Position numbers and translations under genes: made by a program. From Rapana venosa (lineage: Eukaryota; Mollusca; Gastropoda; Neogastropoda; Muricidae): a DNA stretch of 64,000 nt. The notes under the pieces are model-generated. The model was not told where the DNA came from and did no database searches. It saw nothing but the letters and a program-made list of their open reading frames with translations. The stretch's first letter is position 1, and each line of letters opens with the position of its first letter. The stretch lies in NCBI GenBank assembly GCA_028751875.1, contig CM054165.1, positions 30,430,078 through 30,494,077 on the forward strand, given 5' to 3'. Below, piece by piece: positions 10,979 through 21,703 of the stretch.

Positions 10979-13162
10979 GTGATGATGACTTTCCGACTAC
11001 GTCTAAAGAAAATCCACAAGCGGAACAACATCAGGATCAAATTTGACCTCGAGAAGCTGAAGGACCCAGAGGTATTAGAAATTTTTCAAGCAAGGATAGG
11101 TGGAAAGTTTGCAGCACTCACTGTGATAGACTCAGACATAGATACACTGACGAATAGTTTCAATACAGCAGTGACTGAAACAGCAAACGAGCTTCTTGGT
11201 AAACGCCGACCAGTCAAAAAACCATGGGTCACACCTACCATCCTACAACTATGCGACAAGCGTAGAGAGTTGAAGAAAAAGAAAAATGAAACAAAAGAAA
11301 GAGCAGAACAATATAGGGCAGTCAACAAAAGAATCAGGAAGTCCATGACGGAGGCAAAAGAGAAATGGATCGGTGAACAGTGCCAAGACATTGAAGAGAA
11401 CATCAAGAAAAACAATAGCAAGAAAGCATATCAGCTGGTGAAAGACCTGACTAGCACGAAACAGAGAAAAGGTTTAACAATCCAAGACAAAAATGGGAAG
11501 TGTCTCACTGACGACCAGGATATTCTGAACAGATGGACAGAATACTGCTCTGACCTGTATAACTATAGAACCGCAGGAGATCCAGAAGTCCTTAATGTAA
11601 CCGACAGCAAAGACACAGACAGTCACCCTATCCTCCGAGAAGAAGTGGAAACAGCAGTCAGATCGCTGAAAAAGGGGAAGTCAGCAGGGGCTGACAACAT
11701 TCCAGCTGAGTTGGTCCAAGCTGGAGGGGAAGCCATGATCAGCGCCCTACTAAGAATCTGCAACAAGATCTGGCAGACAGGAAAATGGCCAACACCATGG
11801 ACGCAGTCACTCATCATCACCCTCCCCAAGAAAGGAAATCTACAACAATGCCATAATTACCGCACAATCAGCCTCATATGTCACCCAAGCAAGGTCATGC
11901 TGCAGATAATATTGAATAGACTGAAGCCACAAGCAGAGACCATCATTGCTGAGGAACAAGCAGGTTTCAGAGCAGGGCGCAGCACAACAGAACAGATATT
12001 CAACCTCAGAATACTATGTGAGCGGTACCTTCAACATCAACAAGACCTTTACCACGTATTTATCGATTTTAAGAAGGCATTTGACAGGGTGTGGCATGCA
12101 GCTCTGTGGGCAACCATGAATTTGTAACAGCATCAATGCAAACCTGATCAGAGTCATCAAACAGCTGTACAGCGAGGCCACCAGTGCAGTGTACTACAAC
12201 AACAACATTGGAGAATGGTTTCGAACAACAGTTGGAGTAAGGCAGGGCTGTCTACTCTCACCCACTCTTTTCAACATCTTCCTTGAGAGAATCATGGCTG
12301 ATGCACTGGAACATCATGAAGGATCAGTCAGCATTGGTGGCAGAACGATCACAAACCTCCGCTTCGCAGATGACATTGATGGAATAGCAGGATCAGAAAA
12401 AGAGCTTGCCAGCCTAACAGAACACTTGGATAAGGCCTCCAAAACATACGGCATGGAAATCAGTGCAGAGAAGACCAAACTGATGACTAATAACACCAAC
12501 GGCATTAGCACTGATATCAGGGTTAATGACCAGAAGCTGGAAACAGTTCAAAGCTTCAAGTACCTGGGAGCCATTGTATCCGACCAGGGATCCAAGCCAG
12601 AAGTAGTATGCAGGACTGCACAGACAATAACAGCTTTGTCAAAACTAAACACCATCTGGAGAGATAAGAATATCTCACTTATCTCCAAGATCAGACTAAT
12701 GCGCTCCCTTGTCATATCCATATTTCTGTATGCCTGTGAATCATGGACCCTGACTGCAGATTTGGAGAGAAGAGTACGGGCAGTGGAGATGAGATGCTTT
12801 CGGAGACTCCTTGGCATCTCCTACAAAGACCACATAAGCAACGAGAGCGTGCATAACAGAATCCAGCAAACCATTGGACCTATGAGAACCTTCTAACGAT
12901 CGTGAAAAAGCGTAAACTTAAGTGGTATGGGCATGTCACAAGATCCCAAGGAATTACAAAGACAGTTTTGCAAGGCACTGTCCAAGGAGGAAGAAGAAGA
13001 GGCAGACCAAGGAAGAGCTGGGAGGATAACATCAGTGAATGGACAGGCCTAGAACTCAACAAAACCCGGAGAAAGGCAGAACAGAGAGAGGAATGGAGGG
13101 AACTGGTTGCTGAGTCTTTGAGGGTGCCCCCACGGTCGTCAGACTACGGGACAGATAGATAG
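10979..13162 (+). pseudogene. RTE-like reverse transcriptase and C-terminal region
   Basis: The first frame (10979-12127, 382 codons) covers the linker and RT fingers: VQAGGEAMISALLRICNKIW, then FRAGRSTTEQIFNLR, then VFIDFKKAFDRVWH (motif A). An extra base near 12126 (compare 15115) and another near 12180 shift the frame. The second frame (12189-12896) has GVRQGCLLSPTLFNIF (motif B), LRFADDIDGI (motif C, FADD) and FKYLGAIVSDQ. After another shift the C-terminus (12902-13162) ends with a KWYGHVTRSQG and RRRGRPRKSWED tail. No residue of the catalytic boxes is lost. Confidence 0.85.
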
Positions 13163-13170
13163 AGATAGAG

Positions 13171-13778
13171 ATGTCACGATTAATTTCATACGTGATAGCA
13201 CACATCAATCTATCACATCAATATAGTACATTCAAGCTGAATGGATAACTTCACCAATGTTCAACAGTTCAGTCAGAAGATAACAATGAAGGATTCTGTC
13301 TCAAGTTTATAACAGCCTCCTGTATCCTTTTGAGGTGTGGCCTCCAAAACATCCGGAATATTCACAAGTAAAAATTGTTGATATTTAGGAAAAGTCTTCT
13401 TTCTTCCTCCCAAAATGCCTCTTCCTCTGCTAAGGCAGACAGTTCAAGATTCTCCATGTTACTTCTCGGTTGAAGATTGTTCACGTTTAAGTATTCATCC
13501 AGATATGGATTGGCCTGTAATCCTGTGACAAGACAACAGAACCATATTAAGTTAAAGAATAAAATTAATTTTGAACTTTATGTTGTACTCACCCTGTATT
13601 TTGAATGAGGGTCCATTCCTTGAAGGTCACCCTATCATTTTATTAGTTACACTTTCCTTCACAATCATGTCTTATTTCCATCCATAGTTTTACCTTCTTG
13701 TCTTACTTCCTTTTATTATTTATTTATTTATTTTATTCTTCTTTTAATTTTCTTTCTTTGTCACTTCCTATTTCTTTC
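13171..13778 (+). mobile_element. DIRS-like element 3' end (block A)
   Basis: Continuation of the DIRS copy after the RTE insertion. It aligns with 48577-49098 (block C) and, in reverse, 39290-38680 (block B). The conserved terminal part is GGTGACCTTCAAGG ... GTAAAACTATGGATGG in reverse. A further roughly 85 bp (13693-13778) are shared with block B only. Confidence 0.75.
13362..13616 (-). CDS. Antisense mini-ORF of the DIRS-like element (copy A), probably spliced
   Basis: Minus strand. ATG at 13616, eight codons (MDPHSKYR), then a GTGAGT donor at 13592 and a CAG acceptor ending at 13515. This leaves a 78-nt putative intron, followed by 50 codons and a stop at 13362-13364. The product would be 58 residues, acidic in the middle (AEEEAFWEEERR) and without a known domain. 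Unspliced, this copy has a TAA inside the putative intron. Spliced, it is open, as in the copies at 38843-39097 and 48766-49020. Function unknown. Confidence 0.45.
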
Positions 13779-15469
13779 CTTTTTCAGCGATCTGACTGCT
13801 GTTTCAACTTCTTCTCGGAGGATAGGGTGACTGTCTGTGTCTTTGCTTGCTGGTACATTAAGGACATCTGGATCTCCTGCGGTTCTATAGTTATACAGGT
13901 CGGAGCAGTGTTCTGTCCATCTGTTCAGAATATCCTGGTCGTCAGTGAGACACTTCCCATTTTTGTCTTGGATTGTTAAACCTTTTCCCTGTTTTGTGCT
14001 AGTCAGGTCTTTCACCAGCTGATATGCTTTCTTGCTATTGTTTTTCTCGATGTTCTCTTCAATGTCTTGGCACTGTTCACCGATCCATTTCTCTTTTGCC
14101 TCCGTCATGGACTTCCTGATTCTTTTATTGACTGCCCTATATTGTTCTGCTCTTTCTTTTGTTTCATTTTTCTTTTTCTTCAACTCTCTACGCTTGTCGC
14201 ATAGTTGTAGGATGTTAGGTGTGACCCATGGTTTTTTGACTGGTCGGTGTTTGCCAAGAAGTTCGCTTGCTCTTTCAGTCACTGCTGTATTGAAACTATT
14301 CGTCAGTGTATCTATGTCTGAGTCTATCACAGTGAGTGCTGCAAACTTTCCACCTATCCTTGCTTGAAAAATTTCTAATACCTCTGGGTCCTTCAGCTTC
14401 TCAAGGTCAAATTTGATCCTGATGTTGTTCTGCTTGTGGATTTTCTTTAGACGTAGTCGGAAAGTCATCATCACAAGATCATGATCACTCTCTATGTCTG
14501 CTCCTGGAAAACTTCGTGTCTGTGCGATGTTAACGCTAGACTGAAACCGTCTTTTCACCATGATGTAATCTATTTGGTTGTGGTGTTCTCCATTTGGGCT
14601 ATGCCATGTCCATTTTCTGGATTTCTTGTGTGGGCCAAGTGTATTCACTAGCTGGAGGTGGTTGTTACTGTTGTGTTGTTGTGACAACATTCCAGCTGAG
14701 TTGGTTCAAGCTGGAGGGGAAGCCATGATCAGCGCCCTACTAAGAATCTGCAACAAGATCTGGCAGACAGGAAAATGGCCAACACCATGGACACAGTCGC
14801 TCATCATCACCATCCCCAGGAAAGGAAATCTACAACAATGCCATAATTACCGCACAATCAGCCTCATATGCCACCCAAGCAAGGTCATGCTGCAGATAAT
14901 ATTGAATAGACTGAAACCACAAGCAGAGACCATCATTGCTGAGGAACAAGCAGGTTTCAGAGCAGGGCGCAGCACAACAGAACAGATATTCAACCTCAGA
15001 ATACTATGTGAGCGGTACCTTCAACATCAACAAGACCTTTACCACGTATTTATCGATTTTAAGAAGGCATTTGACAGGGTGTGGCATGCAGCTTTGTGGG
15101 CAACCATGAATTTGTACAGCATCAATGCAAACCTGATCAGAGTCATCAAACAGCTGTACAGCGAGGCACCAGTGCAGTGTACTACAACAACAACATTGGA
15201 GAATGGTTTCGAACAACAGTTGGAGTAAGGCAGGGCTGTCTACTCTCACCTACTCTTTTCAACATCTTCCTTGAGAGAATCATGGCTGATGCACTGGATC
15301 ATCATGAAGGATCAGTCAGCATTGGTGGCAGAACGATCACAAACCTCCGCTTCGCAGATGCATTTATGGGAAAAGCAGGGTCGAAAAAAAGTTGCCCAGC
15401 CTAACAGAAACCTTGAATAAGGCCCAAAACATACGGCATGAAATCGTGCAGAGAAGACCCAAAAGTGAC
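13779..15469. mobile_element. RTE-like LINE with inverted 5' half (twin priming), truncated by gap
   Basis: 13779-14671 is the element's endonuclease/linker half on the minus strand (309 codons open from 14690, with NQIDYIMVKRRF and SDHDLVM motifs). 14682-15469 is the RT half on the plus strand, open to 15228 with VFIDFKKAFDRVWH. In the intact copy these two halves are adjacent; here only about 15 bp are missing between them. That is the signature of twin-primed insertion with inversion. About 10 bp of filler lie at the internal junction. From 15360 to the gap the sequence loses bases relative to the other copy. Confidence 0.85.
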
Positions 15470-15969
15470 NNNNNNNNNNNNNNNNNNNNNNNNNNNNNNN
15501 NNNNNNNNNNNNNNNNNNNNNNNNNNNNNNNNNNNNNNNNNNNNNNNNNNNNNNNNNNNNNNNNNNNNNNNNNNNNNNNNNNNNNNNNNNNNNNNNNNNN
15601 NNNNNNNNNNNNNNNNNNNNNNNNNNNNNNNNNNNNNNNNNNNNNNNNNNNNNNNNNNNNNNNNNNNNNNNNNNNNNNNNNNNNNNNNNNNNNNNNNNNN
15701 NNNNNNNNNNNNNNNNNNNNNNNNNNNNNNNNNNNNNNNNNNNNNNNNNNNNNNNNNNNNNNNNNNNNNNNNNNNNNNNNNNNNNNNNNNNNNNNNNNNN
15801 NNNNNNNNNNNNNNNNNNNNNNNNNNNNNNNNNNNNNNNNNNNNNNNNNNNNNNNNNNNNNNNNNNNNNNNNNNNNNNNNNNNNNNNNNNNNNNNNNNNN
15901 NNNNNNNNNNNNNNNNNNNNNNNNNNNNNNNNNNNNNNNNNNNNNNNNNNNNNNNNNNNNNNNNNNNNN
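15470..15969. other. Assembly gap, 500 N
   Basis: Exactly 500 N, a placeholder length. It cuts the twin-primed RTE copy. Confidence 1.
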
Positions 15970-16343
15970 TCACTGGCTGATCCGAGAACCCCACCTGGTT
16001 TTGATTCCTGGACTTTCCCCTCTGCCTAGTTTCGTTCGGGAAATAGCGTCAGTATGTGTGCGAGGGGTCGGATGAGATTGCGATTTGAGGATTTTCTTTC
16101 CCCGCTTCGCCGTTTTTGGGTAGATTCGGTATTAGTTGCGTGCGTTTTCGTGAAGTTTCGGGGGTAGTTTCTTGAGGGGTGTTGATTCGAAAGGTTTTTA
16201 TCGAGGGTTTGTTTCCTGTCGTGTTTTGTTAACTCGTTCCTGGTTTTTTAGAACCTACGGAGGCTGCGTTCACGGTTTCATTTTTCCCGGGCATACTTTA
16301 ATGGCCGTCAGGGAAGAGGAAGGGGGGAATCACGGGAAGGCGC

Positions 16344-16506
16344 GGGGGCAGATGTTTTCTGCGCATGCGCGTTGGCTCTTCCTGTTGTCGGGGTTCGTTT
16401 TCCCGGGGATGACGCCGAGAAAGCGCGGAGGGTGTTGTCTGCGCCTGCGCGCTGGCTCCTTCCTGTTGTCGGCGTTCGTCTTCCGGGATCACGCTGAGGA
16501 GGGAGC
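16344..16506. repeat. Imperfect tandem duplication, about 81 bp x 2
   Basis: Copy 1 contains TTCTGCGCATGCGCGTTGGC and TCCTGTTGTCGGGGTTCG. Copy 2 contains GTCTGCGCCTGCGCGCTGGC and TCCTGTTGTCGGCGTTCG. The order and spacing of the motifs are the same. Confidence 0.7.
16361..16370. promoter_or_regulatory. GCGCATGCGC palindrome (NRF-1-like)
   Basis: Exact match to the consensus core of the vertebrate NRF-1 site, in a CpG-rich block. Function in this organism is inferred. Confidence 0.3.
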
Positions 16507-16973
16507 GGTGGAGGGACATCCTTTTGGCGCGTTTGGGGCGATGGCGGAGTTTCTGCGGGTGAAGGAGAATGAGGCGTCTCTCTCTCAGAAGGTCGCGGCT
16601 CGAGGACTGGTTTCGGTCAGAGTCTACCCCCTGGTTGTCCTGAAGCTGCCCAGCTTTGTCTCCCTCCTCCCTTTTTCGGACCTTCTCGCTGTCCTTTCTA
16701 CCCAGCCATTTCGTTCTCCGGCCGTTTCTCACAGTGTCGCGGGGACTGGAGACGCCGTGAACAACCAACGTCGCTTTCTCTTTGTCTCTGTCGTCGTCGT
16801 CGTCTTCTTTCTGCAGTGTGAGCGGCGGTGTGGAAGAGAGAGATCTCCACAGGTCTGATTCCTCACGAATTTCAAAGCCTCTTCGTACCTAGACTGCCGC
16901 ATGCTGTCGTTGCGAGAGGGCTTACTGCGCAGGCGAAGTTGACCAGCTCGAAAATCCGAAGCGCTGACCCAAG

Positions 16974-17507
16974 CTATGATGAAACGTGAGACTTGTCCCC
17001 GTCTTGCGTAGGGTCTGGGGACACGCTCGGGAGAGGGGTTTTGTTGTCGGGGTCGGAGTAGCGTCGGGCTTTTTTCTTCGGGAATCTTTTCCTGGGCTCG
17101 GCTTTTGTTGGTCGCGCCACCAGCTCATCAAACAAGACTGGGTGGTGATGTCGACGATGAGGAGGAGGAGGAAGAGGAGGAAGAGGAAGAGGAGGAGGAT
17201 GGTGACGAGGGGGGCTTGTTTTCCACACTCCGGCACTTTTCTGATGTTGGCTCTGGGAAGAAAGAACGGGGTCTGCCGGTGCCAGGAGAGTGGCATCGTG
17301 GCGGCACTGGGCGATCTCGCGCATGCGCTGTGTGTAGGCCAGCATGGAGTCTCGCAACGGTCGGTGGTGGGCGAGGCGAGACATCCGGGGACTGCGTGAA
17401 TAGACGCCGTCCATGTCTGTCACGTGACTGCTCCTGGCGTCCCGGAGTGCCCGGATGTTGGTGGTGTCGGGGCCGGGTGGTGTGTGGTGGTGGTGGTGGG
17501 ACACCAT
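16974..17507 (-). CDS. Unrecognised 177-codon open frame in CpG-rich block
   Basis: Begins MVSHHHHHTPPGPDT with a good start context (CCACCATGG). It contains a proline/histidine-rich middle (17150-17230) encoded by a CCTCCT-type repeat, and a basic stretch KRFPKKKARR near the C-terminus. No domain recognised, and no signal peptide or membrane segment. It could be an exon of a host gene or a chance frame in GC-rich DNA. The proline run corresponds to a GAGGAG simple repeat on the other strand, which lowers confidence. Confidence 0.2.
   Translation of the reverse strand: MVSHHHHHTPPGPDTTNIRALRDARSSHVTDMDGVYSRSPRMSRLAHHRPLRDSMLAYTQRMREIAQCRHDATLLAPADPVLSSQSQHQKSAGVWKTSPPRHHPPPLPLPPLPPPPHRRHHHPVLFDELVARPTKAEPRKRFPKKKARRYSDPDNKTPLPSVSPDPTQDGDKSHVSS
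17319..17328. promoter_or_regulatory. GCGCATGCGC palindrome inside a 21-mer shared with 21053-21073
   Basis: Part of CGATCTCGCGCATGCGCTGTG (17312-17332), found again exactly at 21053-21073. Confidence 0.3.
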
Positions 17508-17814
17508 GGTGGGGGGTGTTAGAGGGGGGAGGGGGTTGGGGGGGGTTGTTTTTTTTAGGGGTGTGGGTGTTGATGGCGTGGTTGTTGACTCCTGGCGAGG
17601 GTTGGTTTGGAGAAGATGATCCCAGTCACGTCAGGAATCTGTCTGTTTGACAAACGAACAAACAAAATCACCCAAAAGTTATTGAGGTTGTCTTAGAATG
17701 CATGGTGTCCTGTGTCGTTTCTATATTGTTGGAAATGAAAAGAGCATCAATGGTAATGGTAATGTTGACTGGGTGTATGTAAACCGTTTCAAGTAATGAG
17801 AATTTTTTTTAAAG

Positions 17815-17932
17815 TGTGTGCATGCATACAAACACACACACTCGGACATACACGCACGAGCACACACGCACGCACGCACACGCATGCACGCACGCGCGCA
17901 CACACACACAAACATAGAAGCCCTACACACAC
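17815..17932. repeat. (CA)n/(CACG)n microsatellite
   Basis: Alternating CA and CGCA units. No gene. Confidence 0.9.
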
Positions 17933-18159
17933 ACCAAACTAGATTTCACTCTACATACGTTTTCAATGTATTAATAGATAAGGAAACAAAGACAGAAAAA
18001 AACAGAGACAGAAAGAAAAGTACGGATAGCAAGTCAGTAAATCAAACCACCCCTACGCCACGTCCTCCAACTAACCTGCCACACAGAAACTGTTTGGCAT
18101 TTTCCCCTGTCAGTATGCTCAGCTTATTTCCCCGTCACTTTTTTAAAGATATCGTCCAA

Positions 18160-18540
18160 TAACTCCACATAAAAAACATGTCTTCTGAAACGTTGCCCTC
18201 CGTATACCCCACACTCCTACGAACTGCGCCATATCACAGAAGCTCTTTTTTTTTTTTAAATGTTCGTCCCTTCTCACCAGCACGCTATGGCCTACTCTTC
18301 CAGAAGGCGGAACGGGGGAGGTTTTAACGGGTTTGCAAGAAATTCTGCCTGCATTCGCACACGGAACCTCGGTTTCTAGTCTCATTCGAAGAATTTTGTA
18401 GGGCAGTGGAGCCAATACTGGTGGTAACTCCAAGGGGAGAAAACTCCCCCTTTCTAACAGGTGGTGGCTCGAACCCCGGCCGTCAAATCACGAGCGCAAC
18501 GACGACTCCTCTAACCACACCGGTGTCCTGGTTTGACATC
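18160..18540 (-). mobile_element. tRNA-derived SINE (S2)
   Basis: On the minus strand: box A-like CCGGTGTGGTTAGAGG (about 18504-18520), box B GGGGTTCGAGCC (about 18467-18478), then the body ATGAGACTAGAAACCGAGG, GTGTGCGAATGCAGGCAGAA and AAGAGTAGGCC. The same body is found in S1 and S3. It is the best-preserved full-length copy along with S3. Confidence 0.75.
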
Positions 18541-18654
18541 ATCTCGAAGTCGGATTGCGGCTATCTTTTAATGGCGGGAAAACGGGTTGCAGTCGCAAAA
18601 TCTCACCGTTTTGGTGAGCTTCGCAGCTCTAAAGGAATATTTTAAAATCTGAGG

Positions 18655-18725
18655 TCTGCTTTTTTTTTGTTGTTTTTGTTGTTGTTGTTTTTTTGTTGTT
18701 GTTGCTTTGTTGTTGTTGGGTTTTT
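18655..18725. repeat. (TTG)n microsatellite
   Basis: T-rich TTG array. Confidence 0.85.
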
Positions 18726-18859
18726 CTAATCTTTCGTTCTTTTGCCTATCATTTCTGTTCGTCTAAAACTTTGGTGGGTGGTTCGTTATAAGGAAACTGC
18801 CCAGTCCTCTCTTTTTATATAGTGATGATAATATTTTTAATATTTGGCGATTTACAGCA

Positions 18860-19215
18860 AGCGCAATACACACACCACGCGCGCGCACAAACCCCAGCTT
18901 ACACACATATATGCATGGTTTCAGGCATCCACACACACACGCACACATGTACAAACACACGCACGCACGCACGCGCGCGCGCACTCTCTCTCTCCCCTCT
19001 CTCTCTCTCTCCCTCTTTCTCTCTCTCTCTCTCTCTCTCTCTTTCCTCTTTCTCTCTCTCTCTCTCTCTCTCTCCCCTCTCTCTCATCTCTCTCTCTCTC
19101 TCTCTTTTCTCTCTCTCTTTCCCCCTTTCTCACTCTCTTTCCCCCTCTGTTTTGACTGTCTGTATTTCTGTCTCTCCCTCTCTCTCTCCTCTCTCTCTCT
19201 CTCTCAAACCTCTTT

Positions 19216-19246
<31 letters not shown>

Positions 19247-19260
19247 CTTTTCTGCTTTCA
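18860..19260. repeat. (CA)n, (GCAC)n and (TC)n compound microsatellite
   Basis: CA/GCAC up to about 18985, then TC to 19260. Long serine/leucine frames here are microsatellite translations, not genes. Confidence 0.95.
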
Positions 19261-19261
19261 G

Positions 19262-19440
19262 AAAAAAAGAGAGATTTAGTTATCCCAAAATCATATTTTT
19301 GTAGCTTACTTTTTGTTATACAGTAACATGTTGTCGTTACTATTGCTTTTACTCCCACAATAATAAGCAGTTACGGCAACCCCCTTCATGTATGGCCAAT
19401 GGCCTTTTTGGTGAATAAGTCATTCGAGTTCGAGTTTCTC
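19262..19440 (+). repeat. Interspersed repeat R1, copy 1
   Basis: Shares with 22505-22695 an ATCATATTTTTGTAGC-like start, a CCCACAATAATAAGCA-like middle and a 3' end GGCCAATGGCCTTTTTGGTGAATAA. Both copies run directly into (TC)n. It looks like the 3' tail of a retroposon; family not recognised. Confidence 0.6.
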
Positions 19441-19885
19441 TCTCTCTCTCCAACATCTCTCTCTCTCCTCTCCTCCTCTCACCTCTCTCTCTCTCTCTCT
19501 CCTCTCCCAAACTCTCTCTCTCTCTCCCTCCCTCCCTCCCTCTCTTCTCTCTGCACTCCCTCCCAAATCCCTTCCTCTCCTGATCTCGCTCTCTCTCTCT
19601 CACCTCCCCTCTCTCTCCCTCTCGTTCTCTCTCTCTCTCCTCTCTCTCCTCTCTTTCTCTCCATCTCTTTCTCTCTCTCATTCTCTCCCTCTCTCCACTC
19701 TCCCTCCCACTCTCTCTCACTCTCCTCCCTCCCTCCCTCTCTCTCTCACTCTCCCTACCCCATCCCTTCCCTCTCTGATCTCTCTCTCTCTCTCGTCCCT
19801 CCCGCTTCCTCCCTCTCTTCACTATCTCCCTCTCTCTCTCTCTCTCTCTCCTTCCTCTCTCTCTCTCTCTCTCTCTTCCAAGAAA
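19436..19885. repeat. (TC)n microsatellite with short CCCTC variants
   Basis: About 450 bp of imperfect TC array. No gene. Confidence 0.95.
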
Positions 19886-20064
19886 AGCGCAGCTAAGTCT
19901 TTTAAGCTTTCATGGGGCCAATCCTTTCGGGGAGAATTAGATAAAACCCACACCCCTCTGACTATGATTGGAATGTGGTCAGATTGTAATACATACAGCC
20001 TTCACAGGGCTCTCACTGACAGGATACATCGACCAATTCCCTTTTATCTGCAGATCAATACACC
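19886..20064. other. Unique spacer
   Basis: No recognised feature. Confidence 0.3.
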
Positions 20065-20222
20065 ACGCACAGCACGCGACCACGCACGCACGCACGCACG
20101 CAACACTCACAACCACACACACTAACACACACACACAAACACTCTTTCTCTCACACACACACACGTATACAGTATATTTGGTATGTATGCACAATGCACG
20201 TTCGAAGCTCTAAAACACACCC

Positions 20223-20258
<36 letters not shown>

Positions 20259-20305
20259 CGCACTGCACGCACGCACACACACACCACACACACACACACA
20301 TATCA
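20065..20305. repeat. (CA)n/(GCAC)n microsatellite
   Basis: Several CA and GCAC tracts. Confidence 0.95.
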
Positions 20306-20417
20306 GGGTACACGGGTATAAATCTTTTGAGTTCTCACAGAGCCAAACCCTCTTAGGTTTCTTTAAGACCTACGCTATCCAAAGAGATTCATACGTGGAG
20401 AGGGTGTGTTTGTTGTA

Positions 20418-20760
20418 TGCAAAGGATAATAGATAATAGATAGAAGATAATAGATAGATAGATAGATAATAGATTAGATAGATAGATAGTTAGATAGATA
20501 GAAGGAGCTGAGGTAGTAGGTAAGGCAGGCAGGCAGCCAGGCTGGCCAGGCAGAGCCACAGACAGACAGGACAGCAGATAGGATAAGATAGATAGATAGG
20601 TAGGGTAGGCTAGGTTTAAAAAAGGTAGGTAGCCGCTATAGCTAATGTAGGTAGGTAGGTACGGTAGGTAGTTATAACAGGTAGACAGACATAGGCAGCG
20701 CAGGCTGGTAGTAGAAGGTATATAGGTAATAGACATAGATAATAGATAGAGAGAGAAGAA
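20418..20760. repeat. (GATA)n and (GGTA)n microsatellite
   Basis: Starts as GATA and becomes GGTA/GGCA-like, with short insertions. Confidence 0.9.
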
Positions 20761-21214
20761 GATAGCTAATGTGGTGTGTGTTTATCTATCGCTATGTAAC
20801 TGTCATATCTATCTATACTATATACGAATTTGCTGTGACTCAGCAACTATGTCTCATGGAAGAATAGCTTTTAATCTCAGGACAGTACATACAACACTCA
20901 CACAGCAGCCACGCAACCTGTCTGTCATCTGTCTGTCCTGTCTGTCTGTCTCTCCTCCTCTCTCTCCTCTCTCTCTCTCTCTCATCTCTCTCTTCTCTCT
21001 CTCTCCTAATCAATCTCATCTCTCCTCTCCTCTCTCTCGCGAAACTCTGGGTCGATCTCGCGCATGCGCTGTGCATGTTTTCTCTCTTCTCCTATCCTCA
21101 TATTAAAATAAAAAAAAAGTCTCGTCTCTCTCTGACCCTCTCTCCCTATCCCTCTCTCTCTCTCTCTTCAACTCCTCCTCTCTCTCCTCCATCGCCCCCC
21201 CCCCCCTCTCCTCA

Positions 21215-21250
<36 letters not shown>

Positions 21251-21656
21251 GTCCTCTCTGTCGAAAATACGTATAAATAGGTAAAGCCCTCGGAGCATAT
21301 CAAACCTTTTATTTTTTTAGGGAAGGGATAATTTAACCACACTGACTTCATCTACAACGATATTGATGCAGCGTGGGAAATACATTACATTATCTTTGAT
21401 GTGATTTATCCGCTCTAATCCATCGAAAAATCTATTTAAACTCAGATCAGTATTGAATGGCATTTGATTTCTGTGGAGACTACCGCAAAGTTCGGTAGAA
21501 ATCGATATTAATTGTGTTTAGTGGTGTGTGTGTGTTAGTGTTGTATGGGTGTGTTTGTGTGTGTGTGTGTGTGTGTTGGGGAGGAGGTGTGTGGGGGGGG
21601 GGGTGGTGTGGTGGAAAGTGTGTGGTTGTGTGTTGTGAGTGTGTGTGGTGAGTGTG

Positions 21657-21703
<47 letters not shown>

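Larger units (their letters stand above)
9971..13170 (+). mobile_element. Near-full-length RTE-like LINE with 12-bp target-site duplication
   Basis: A 3.2-kb element flanked by ATGTCACGATTA at 9959-9970 and again at 13171-13182. It ends in a (GATA)n-like short repeat (13153-13170), which is usual for RTE-type elements instead of poly-A. It carries an APE endonuclease followed by RT, in one strand order but broken by about six one-base frame changes. A second, rearranged copy lies at 13779-15469. The empty site can be seen in the DIRS copies at about 39287 and 48577. Confidence 0.9.
15970..17640. other. CpG-rich block, possible promoter or first-exon region
   Basis: Much richer in C+G and CpG than its surroundings, with two GCGCATGCGC palindromes and an imperfect tandem duplication. 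Long frames exist on both strands (16172-16858 plus, 16298-16768 minus, 16974-17507 minus, 17105-17650 plus). Overlapping frames like these are expected from GC-rich DNA alone. A promoter CpG island of a host gene whose body lies in the gap or elsewhere is possible but not shown. Confidence 0.35.

Noticed and set aside
15392..16075. Long frames spanning the N stretches (also 42392-43366)
   Set aside because: They are open only because N cannot form stop codons.
16172..16858. 228-codon plus-strand frame in the CpG-rich block
   Set aside because: A minus frame of similar length overlaps it, there is no domain, and it crosses a tandem duplication; GC-rich chance frame is more likely.
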